Part shown: piece after piece, positions 55,453 to 64,000 of the stretch
Layout of the letters: each line of letters starts with the position of its first letter
How positions within the stretch are numbered: position 1 is the stretch's first letter
Origin: Macrocystis pyrifera
Lineage: Eukaryota > Sar > Phaeophyceae > Laminariales > Laminariaceae
DNA length: 64,000 bases
NCBI GenBank assembly: GCA_031763025.1
Contig: JASSKH010000021.1
Coordinates: 4,588,001 to 4,652,000 of the forward strand
Direction: 5' to 3'
The notes under the pieces: model-generated
What the model saw: only the letters and a program-made list of their open reading frames with translations
Databases searched by the model: none
What the model was told of the DNA's origin: nothing
Translations under genes and position numbers: made by a program

Positions 55453-57020
55453 AAATTTTGTCCCTAGTTGCGCGGCTGGAGCAGAGGTGGTTTCTGAACT
55501 AGGTTTGTTGACGCCGATGACGGTCCGGTTAGGTTGGGCTCGGCTCGGCTTGGTTCGAGTCTTTTGAGTTACAAGCCCTGGGGGCTAGAAAGTTGACACA
55601 CACACATCGTCTGTCTTGCGCGTGTGCTCAACGGAAGGCAGGGAGGGGGGCCGAAAAAAAAGCGTATTTTCTTTGTACATTTGGTGGTGGGTATCATTTC
55701 TGAGACGATGGTGGCGCAGGCGAGGATTGGGGGTGGGGGCGGCGGCGAGGGATGGCGGGAGGGATAGAAGAAATTGCGGCGCCGCGGTTGGATATGGAGG
55801 GGGTGTGAAGGGTGGACGGTGGAATGCCCACGGCCACGTGACCACCTGTTGTTTAGTGACGTGAGAGGCAGCGCTCTTGGTTTCGTTTGCCTGGGCTGGA
55901 GGCAGGGCGTGTGGGGGTAGGGAGTGGGCTTTTGCCGCTAAATTTTTGTCTATTGTTTCTTGCCTGTTATTCATGGCACTTGCATGGCTGAAGGATACAA
56001 ACATATTTTGTCGTCGAAGCTCTCTCTATTTTCCCTCCCGGGTTTCGCAGTCGATTTTTCGGTACAAAACCATGCACTCAAGAGATTGGTAGGTCAGGTG
56101 TGGTTTGGTTTTGCGAAGAAAGTTCGTCGAGTGATCGCGCGCGTAACATGCTGCAATATACGGAGTATTGTCTTTTTATTTTTTTTTCTGTTTCTTACTT
56201 CCCTCTTGTATTCTTATTTTTCTTCGATTTTTTTTTTCGGTGGCGTTGATTATTTGAGCTTTGTTGGGACGAAACCACGAACGGTCGGCTGTTGACCTAC
56301 AGCAGTAGCTGTGCTGTGGCTGCGGTTGTTTGGCCGACGCACATGGACCGGCCGAAAACCGTTTTTTTTTTGCCCTCCCTATGGCGGGTTCGCGACCGGC
56401 GGTAACCTGCTCGCCTGAGGAGCATGCCCCCCCCCACCCCATGGGTTTCCCCATGGGTTTCCCCGACGTGCCGTTGCGATTCTATGATACATAGTTTCGT
56501 GACGTCCATGATAGCGCGAGAGTGGCATAGTGCATTCGTTTATTATGCGTAGTGTAGAAACTTATGAAATGAACACATCGCTCTGGACGCATGTGTACCA
56601 AGAGGGTCTTCGTGCGTCTGTCTGAAGGTGTACGACCTGATCTATCACGATGGTTAAATCTTCCTGTGCGTTAATTTTTAGTTTTTTTTTGTCGGTGGTA
56701 GCGGTGGTAATGGCGACGGCGACCGTGGCAGCTGGGCGGGGCGGGGCGACTCAAGAAATGAGTTGGTTGGTCTTGGTGGGCGCGTCTTTTATTCTCGACT
56801 AGCTAGGTATCATGGGTACATTAGTAATGTAGTTTGACGGGTACAGTAGGTAGCATATATGTCGAGACGTTTAACTTTCCTCACCTGCGCCCCCTCCATT
56901 GAGGAGCTACCACTATATATTAGTGCATTCACTATAAATTAGTACATCCAACAAAAGCAGCGACAGTGACCGGAGGCCGGCTGCTGCATTTCTTATTTGT
57001 GTTAGATTTCGGTTGCCAAG
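55453..57020. other. No gene seen
   Basis: Mixed intergenic DNA with T-rich tracts (about 56170-56250) and a short tandem CCCCATGGGTTT at 56438-56465. Frames lack motifs. Confidence 0.4.
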
Positions 57021-57023
57021 GTT

Positions 57024-57024
<1 letters not shown>

Positions 57025-57054
<30 letters not shown>
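57025..57054 (+). repeat. Poly(G) run, 30 bases
   Basis: Uninterrupted G run, then A and five more G. Similar to runs at 52126 and 54817, all with G on the + strand. Confidence 0.95.
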
Positions 57055-57055
<1 letters not shown>

Positions 57056-60017
57056 GGGGGACGCTGCGGCTGCTGCTGCCCTGAGGCGCGGTTCGCGATT
57101 TCCGATGGTGGGGTAACTTAAAATATGCAACGGGCATGAGTTGCACCGCTCGTTGTTCCGGCACTACTTGATCTTTGTCGTGATGTCTCGAACGTCTCAA
57201 TCTTGATTTACTTCGTTGTCAGCTGTGGTCTGTATGGTAAGTGGGTTGCTGGGTGGCTCTCGAGGATGGTTTCAAAATTTGATACAAGGCGGCTATTAAT
57301 GGCTGTGTTTTGAAAAAAAAAAACGTCTCCATGATTGGGTTTTATAGAGAGGGGCGGCCCAAGAGACGGCGGACGTTGGTCGATGATTACTGAAGGTACT
57401 ATGTTTCTGCCTTTTTTTGAGTGGAGGGTAGGTGGGGGAAGGGGGCAGGGGCGGCATGGCGCAGGAAGAGAGAAAAATGTACCCGGCCGGTGGTGTATTT
57501 TCTCGCGGACTGGGTTTTGCGTGTGGAAACGGGTTGTGTGTGTTGAGTCCAGCGGAAGGCCCATCGTACCCCTTCGTGGCGGAACAGACAGGGAGAGATT
57601 CAGTCCTGATAGTCCGTAATCGTTAGCCGCCGTTGATTGCAGATGGAGATTGAATGGGTGCGTTTTAGGTATAGTAGCCCGTGCGAGCGGTTGACGACTG
57701 GCGAATCACTGGTTCGTCGTCGCAAGTAGGGCGGTATCGTTGCGGTGATGGCCTCTCTCTGTGCCGCTTTTTGAATGTTTGCGTGTGTTTTTTTTTATTT
57801 CGTTTCTGATTATTATCGATCGATTGGTTGAGAGGACCGACCTGTTGTCGTTGATTGGTGGGGAAAATCGGGTGGTAGTTTATTAGTGGGTGGTGCTTTC
57901 GATGGTGTGGGTTATTAAATGAGACGGAGGGTATAATGGTATGCCAGGTAATATATATGAATGGTGTAGAAGGTAGTGATGGTATGGCTTGCGTCGATGG
58001 GGTGTGACTACGGATGGATGATTATTCAGATGAGCGCATAGCGCACACATGCCGTGTGTGCGGATGATGTTTTGTTTGATGGTTTTTCCGGCAGGCAGGA
58101 ATAGCACAAGGGTAGTCGACGATGATGAGACATCAGGGTAGTCGACGGTGATGAGACATCCCTCGCATTGCTATTTCTTTTTTGTTGCGATATACGTGCA
58201 AGTATAACATCTATCTCCTATCTTAATCTACAGGGGTACTGTTGTACCTGGTAGTATCTATCGGTACTAGCAGTGCATTATACCTGGTACGAATTGCGTT
58301 TTGTTTTTTTCTTGTGCGTGTAGCACGGCTGTTTGCGTAATGCTACCATACGAGCCCAGCTCAACTGAAGTGCTTCGTGCACATCTTCTACCTTACCTTT
58401 CGTGGCGAAAATTATTTGACTGTCCTACGCTGTATACTCTGGGAGCTATTGGTAGCTTACCAGGAACCATATCTCTCAGGTTTCCCGTCTGCACCGAATC
58501 TCAGACCAGCAAATAAAATCGAGGTATGCTACTCCCGCTGCTTGTTCAGTATGATGGCTGACCCTATCACTGCTTGCTGTGGTTGGCTACTTTAGTTAGC
58601 CAGTTAGAGGAGAGAAGTACACCGAGTATATTGCCATGTACCTGGTGTACAGTAGTAGTGCAGTCCAGCTTTTACTTACAGTAGTAGTCGTGAGTGTACC
58701 ATAAAGCATGGAACGTACCGGGTATCATACTACTACTTGTAAATGTTTTTCGAAAGAAGAGCTGGGGTCGACACGGGATACGATTTGGCACGTTTTTTGT
58801 TGCATTGGAAACAGCGGGCGACCGGGTCGAGTTTGATAGTCATGTAGGACCACGTTGCCCACTTACAAAATGAACCTAAATGCTTGCCTACTGACGTCGT
58901 AAAATCATTACAGGCCGGTGTTGTTGTTTGTGCATTGTAGCATATGGTTCGGTTGTTGTGCATTAAACCATACGTAACTCAACTTGAGTGCATGCCGAGG
59001 TCAGCAAGGCGCACCGGGCATGCTATATGAGGGTCACAGTGGCTCCGTTCGCGTACGGACGGTCTGCTGCATGATGACATGTATGTGTCAACCAGTCAGT
59101 ATGGATTATTGACACCTGGTACTATAATTTATAGTACTACTACTGTAGTTTGCTGGTTTGGTGTATGCCGGTATATATATATGTTGCCCGCGCTTACTTG
59201 CAAAACGCAACACACACCCGTTGATGGTTGTTGCTAGTTTTGTCATCCTCCTCAAATGACCGTCCGACCTAACTAAGCAGTTATAGGCAGTACGCTGGGG
59301 AAAGCATGGCAATGCATACGGTTAGGGCTGCAATGGTTTGGAGTATATTTTGACGACTGTTTTTTTCAAACGGGAACTCATTGGTTACGTTTTTTTTACG
59401 CTGCCGATCGCGCGCTTCGGCCCATAATGACGAAACCTGTTTGTCCTCCTATGAGTACAGCAATAATACTACAAAATGAGTCGGGGGTTGGTTTATTTTG
59501 TTGAAGGTACCAGGTACAGTATACGATAACCGTATCTTTTGCTTTTGCCTGTTTTCCTAGTATGTATGCAGTTCCCTTCGATGCGAAGACGACCAAGGAG
59601 AGGTAATCTGACCAAGGAGCAGAGGGTAGCTGATGTATTTTTTAGAGAGGTATAATACAATAACCAACCATTAATATTCGTCTTGCAGTCGTTCCATATA
59701 GGTTTCCCTGCGTGACTACGAGGAGGATGGAGAACGAATCTGGCAAGATTGTTTTGACGGATTGACTGATACTGCAGGTATTCCCCAGGTTCACCTAGGG
59801 TTTCTATTTTTAATAGGAGCGTAATTAAAAACCTGTCTGCCCTGCTCGACTATTAGGCCGGATCTTATGCAAAACAATTTGAGTGATTGAAAAAGCAGGA
59901 AGTCGGATTTTCCAGCGGCAAAAAGCCACACCAGATCAGTGCGCCATGTGCCATCTTATGGTATTTTTGGTTTTATTTCATGGGAGAATTAAAAAAAAAA
60001 CAGAACCGAAATCTTGA
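57055..60017. other. No gene confirmed
   Basis: A 21-bp direct duplication GGGTAGTCGACGATGATGAG / GGGTAGTCGACGGTGATGAG lies at 58110-58155. A 71-codon frame at 58301-58516 ends near AATAAAATCG, but has no recognised motif. Several TACCTGGTA words occur (58246, 58279, 59502). Confidence 0.4.
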
Positions 60018-60203
60018 AGTTTCCTTGAATTCCACGTACTCGTGGACCACGACACGAACGAGTCGTTCAAGCCAGGTTGGGCGATCAACCTTCACCACCA
60101 GCTCGTCGAAAGGAGGAACGGAATGTGGAACCTCCTGGGGAGCTGCGTGAGGGGTTTGCTAGTCGCTGGACCAGCAAGGAGCTCTCGCTCTCGCGGAGCA
60201 TGA
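60018..60203 (+). pseudogene. Possible gene fragment, 62-codon exon-like frame
   Basis: An open stretch between stops with G/C-ending codons: EFHVLVDHDTNESFKPGWAI, then NLHHQLVERRNGMWNLLGSC. It has no ATG at the start and no clear splice sites, and I recognise no family. It differs from neighbouring AT-rich DNA, so it may be a broken exon or retroposed fragment. Confidence 0.3.
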
Positions 60204-60750
60204 GTTGCTTGCGGCCGTCGTAGTCAGAAAAAAAAACTTTAGATTTTTTTGATACTGCTGTGTAGACTCGTCCTATTCGTCTCCAAAGTTGTTTTGCCTA
60301 GAGAAGCTGCAGTTGGGCGGCCGCAAGGGACGCGTTGGTAGCCAAGGTATTGATGCCCTCTCTCTCCGTAATGGCCGATGCACAAGTGCTGGAGCCCAGC
60401 TGTGTACAAGAGTAACCAAGCATGTAGCGTCGTGACCCATCATGAGCCCAGTCTGTAACCTATACAAAATTGTACAATGCCTCCGAGGTCTTGTGCAAAA
60501 GCAAATTGTATCACTTTCAGAGTAGATCAGAAAAGGCTGTAAAAAAAAATCATTTCCTGGAATTTCATGAGTGATAAAATCTCGGAAGAACATTTTTTTC
60601 ACCAAACAGGCCCCATAAGACGTGATTTTGATAAAATCTGATCAGAAACGGGACCAGATACCCCGAAGTCTCCGTAAATAGCCAAATAATCACCTAAAAC
60701 AAAATTGCATAAGATCTGGCCTTATTCTCAGTGTGTGTGTGTGTTCTTCA

Positions 60751-60865
60751 CATTAAACCGTTCTTCTACTCGTCGACATCCAGCAAGCCCAGTGTCCGTG
60801 CTGATTCTTCACCCTAGAAAGATACGAGCTCTGTGGTCACAGACTACGACACAGAGATAACACAC
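60751..60865 (-). repeat. Dispersed repeat family M, copy 3
   Basis: Read on the - strand: CTCTGTG, TGTGACCACAGAGCTC, GAAGAATCAGCACGGACACT, GCTGGATGTCGACGAGTAGA and AGAACGG. Inverted relative to the other two copies. A GT run follows. Confidence 0.65.
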
Positions 60866-61330
60866 CGTGATGCATTAATAGCCTACGTAATACCATGCCT
60901 TCGCACTAGGTGCGGCCGACACAACATACATACATACGCCAGCAACCAAAATACACCATGAAGAAAGAGAAGCAACGAAAAAAACCAAACAGAAAAGGAA
61001 CAAGAAAAAGAATAAGAAAAAGAAAAGGGGAAGAATCCCAAATAAATAAATAAAATGGGAAGCCAAAGCTCAGACACATACATACTTACCCCGAGCATGA
61101 GCCAAAAGGGACGTGCAAGGGGAAGGATACGAGAAGGAAAAAGGGGACTATGCATCCCGGTGAACACTTCACAAAGTAAAAAGAGCAATAGTGAGTGGGC
61201 CAAAATACGCTCGTCACCCACCTACTATGTAGTACTTCTTTCATAAGGATAAGAAGGGAAAAAAAGTCAAAATCCATACCGAACAGCCGCAGCAGTTGGC
61301 GGTACGAGTAGCAAAGAAAAGTCCAACCTA

Positions 61331-63475
61331 TTAGTCGGCCTGGTACCTTGCTACCCTATCTGCGGTCTCTCTGCTACTCTCTTCTACCGCGGTTTCCCTT
61401 CTACTCCTCCTGTTCCCCCCCCTGCCCCCATACACTTGTACGGTGTTCCCTCTACCCCTCCTGCTGTTACCCCTCCCCCCATTCCCTCTAACACTACCTG
61501 CAGCGGATGCACGGCGCTGTCTACTCAGCTTTGCCTCAGCCTCGTGCCACCTGCCCATGAACTGTTCAGCTGCTTCGAGGATTCCCCGGTACCACTTTCC
61601 CGTCTGTTTTGCTGCAGTGGGCCACAGTGCGGTCCCAACGCCAAAGACTAAGGGGGAGTCTTCCGTTGATCCCTCGGTGGCTTTGAACACTCTAAGGTCC
61701 TCAGCAATTGCCCTAGGCAAAGTCTTGGGCTGCCCGCCTGGTTTCGGGCTCCCCCCACCAGCGATCGTCCCGAACATCAACCGACTGGGCAATCGCCCCT
61801 CGTGTTGCCGCACCACAGCCCCCGCAAAGAAGAGTCGCCGTTTACGGATGGTCGTTTCGATACTTTCGCATCGTGTTATCCTGAGCGCCTTCGCATACGA
61901 GAGGGTGGTGTGGTCGGTGCGTAGTCGGCGCTGGAAACCAATGACTCGCAGAAGGACTTCGTGGTGGGCTGATCGAAGCTTGGCGAAGTGGTCCGCATTG
62001 AGGGTCCACGTCACGCAACCGTACAGCAAGGTCTCAATCACCTCGGCCTTCAGCATCCGGACTTTCAGACTAAGCGGTGCGTTCGTCCTATCGTACAGTT
62101 CCGGACCATACCGTTTGAGGCATGCCCGCATCAGACGGATTCGTCGCTCGATTTCGAAGGAGAGGTCAGCGTTCTCGTGGATAATGCCTCCTAGGTACAA
62201 AAACTGGGTCGTCTGTTTATACTTTTGGCCTGCAGCTTCGATCGCGAGCGGTGAGGTGGTAAACGTCTGATCCGGTGTTCGTAGGAGCATCGTCTCTGTC
62301 TTCTTCTCGGATACCGTGAGACCTACTGCTTCGAAGACAGTCACGATGACTGTCATCATTCTTGCAAGGCCTTCCGCCGACCTTGAGACTATCCCTGCGT
62401 CGTCTGCATACAACATGCCCCACACAGCCCTTTGCACGCATGCCAACGGTTCCTCTTTTCCGACAACCCTGTCCTCTTCGAGATGAACCAAATCCCTTAC
62501 GATGCATTCGTCTTTGCTGAGGCGTACCAGCACGATGTGTATCGCAGCGGCGAAGAACACGTTGAACAGTAACGGCGATAGTACGCAGCCTTGCCGCAGT
62601 CCCTGGGTTACATTGAACCAGTCCGAGTGTTCACCGTCATCCGCACGCACGCGAGCCCGCATGCCTTCGTGAAAATTGCGAATGATTGTGAGCATCTTGG
62701 TTGGTACACCAAGGCGTGTGAGTACCTCCCACAACAGTTCTCGGTCGACAGAGTCGTACGCTTTCTGCAAGTCGATGAAGCACATGTACAGGGGGATTTT
62801 CTTCTGCCGCCCGAGCTGCTGCAACCGGCGCACGACAAACAGCATATCGACTGTTGACCGTGCGGGGCGGAAGCCACACTGTTCTTCAGGGAGTATATGC
62901 TCGGTCTCGCAGTAGCTGCTTAGACGGGACGCAACGATTTTCAGCAACACCTTGCCTGCGTGAGCAACAAGCGAAATACCTCTGTAGTTGTTGCAATCAG
63001 TTCTATCCTTCTTTTTATGAAGGGTTTTTATGATCGCATCTTTCCATTGCTGGGGGACTTCTCCCGTTACCCAAACGTTAACAAGGATACTGTGAAAATA
63101 CTGCACGAAAGCGGGGTGGTCAAGTTTCAGTACTTCGACCGGGAGACCATCTGGTCCAACGGCTTTCCAGTTTGACATACCCTTCACTGCTTCCATCATC
63201 TCGTCAATGGATGGTTCATTTCCAAGGGATAGTTTCAGCGGTCGTGGTGGCACTAGGTCGATGATCGTGGGGTCAAGTTTCAGCGATTTCGTGTTCAATA
63301 GTTTGTGGTAGTGCCCCGCCCATCTTTCACGAATTCGCGCTTGATCCCGCAACAGCGTGCCATCCTCGTCCATGATAAACTGTTCACTCCTCGCTTTCGT
63401 ACCTTGCAACCCTACCGTACTCTTCAGAACTGAGTCTCTGTTTTGGTAAATGCAAATCTGTCTGTCTGTCCGCAA
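61331..63475 (-). mobile_element. LINE (non-LTR) reverse transcriptase ORF, 5'-truncated, 714 codons open
   Basis: Single uninterrupted frame. Linker and RT N-terminus include [11 protein letters not shown] (residues ~102-112) and [17 protein letters not shown] (~153-169). Then come the palm motif [17 protein letters not shown] (~233-249), [14 protein letters not shown] (~292-305), and the catalytic YADD (356-359), with [16 protein letters not shown] next. The C-terminal part includes [12 protein letters not shown] and ends in an Arg/Gly-rich tail. Intact catalytic Asp residues and the absence of stops suggest recent activity. No apurinic-type endonuclease is encoded upstream, so the copy is 5'-truncated. 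It resembles Jockey/RTE-type elements in general. It is a different family from the degraded LINEs at 25.9-27.3 and 30.8-31.3 kb. Confidence 0.93.
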
Positions 63476-63639
63476 GGCTTATATTTTCGAACACTTTCCA
63501 ATGGCCGATATATAAGCTCGTTACAGATGATATTCGTACGACGTATTCGACCCTTACGGACCTTTTATACTGAAACATACCATACCACCAGGCAAATTTA
63601 GCCATATAATACATCCACGACATCGTACCATGGTACCAT

Positions 63640-63815
63640 ACCGCAAACGTACCATACCATATACTGTGTTTTTTCCCGTACCATACCGTCAACACGTACC
63701 ATACCTTCCCATATTCCCATATACCACACCACCAACATATCCCATATTCCCATACACCATACCACCAACGTATCCCATATTCCTATATACCATACCACCA
63801 ACATATCCCATAGAT
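63640..63815 (+). repeat. ~36-bp tandem repeat (CATATCCCATATTCCC units)
   Basis: About four units of CATACCACCAACATATCCCA + TATTCCCATATAC, preceded by shorter ACCATACCG-type units from about 63575. Lies beyond the 5' end of the LINE ORF. Translated frames are periodic and not genes. Confidence 0.85.
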
Positions 63816-64000
63816 ATACTCACTTAGATCTCGATCTCTGAGCGTGCTCGGTTGGTACATCCCTGGCCTCTCAGAGCTCCCACTTGGGAATCGCCTCCTT
63901 TCATTACTTGCCGGACCGTTCCAGCGCGTCTTTGTTTTCTCCATTTATCGTCGTACTTTCAGTCCTTCTTTCCTTTTTTCTTCTTTCTTTTCGTGTGCGT

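Overview
The window is eukaryotic nuclear DNA. It carries two multi-exon host genes on the + strand with kilobase introns, one long LINE reverse-transcriptase ORF on the - strand, and a very dense load of short non-autonomous repeats. Introns follow GT(GAGT)..AG, with one likely GC-AG intron. Exons use G/C-ending codons and stand out from A/T-richer, repeat-filled introns. This gene architecture and the plant-like RRM protein would fit a photosynthetic stramenopile (brown-alga-like), but that assignment is inference. No rRNA, CRISPR array, bacterial operon or recognisable viral element was seen.

Layout. 1-6030: no host gene; dispersed repeats, a ~67-bp satellite (2262-3095) and MITEs. 6467-19836: a six-exon gene for a ~312-residue protein with six predicted membrane spans, no family recognised; its five introns (about 0.8-4.5 kb) hold more than ten MITE copies, a GTA/AGT triplet array and two inverted ~430-bp retroelement copies. 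19837-37400: intergenic, with two degraded copies of one LINE family, a 26-bp minisatellite split by a 505-bp foldback element, a 67-base poly(C) run, GGGTC-rich palindromic elements and a 0.7-kb inverted/direct duplication. 37423-53486: a six-exon gene for a ~285-residue protein with two RRMs and a Gly/Arg/Asp-rich tail, related to plant nuclear-speckle and RBPMS-type RNA-binding proteins; its second intron is ~9.9 kb. 53487-61300: no firm gene; tandem repeats, poly(G) runs and one possible alternative terminal exon of the RRM gene. 61331-63475: 5'-truncated LINE RT ORF, followed by a 36-bp tandem repeat.

The best-supported novelty is a ~105-bp MITE family (about 30 insertions) ending TTACGGGGG..CCCCCGTAA. 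Three self-insertions show that it duplicates TA, and two of them hit exactly the same internal TA. A second striking signal is the 9-mer TACCTGGTA or its complement, seen about two dozen times where chance predicts about 0.5. Other repeat families (lettered B-M here) are described from visible similarity between copies within this window only.
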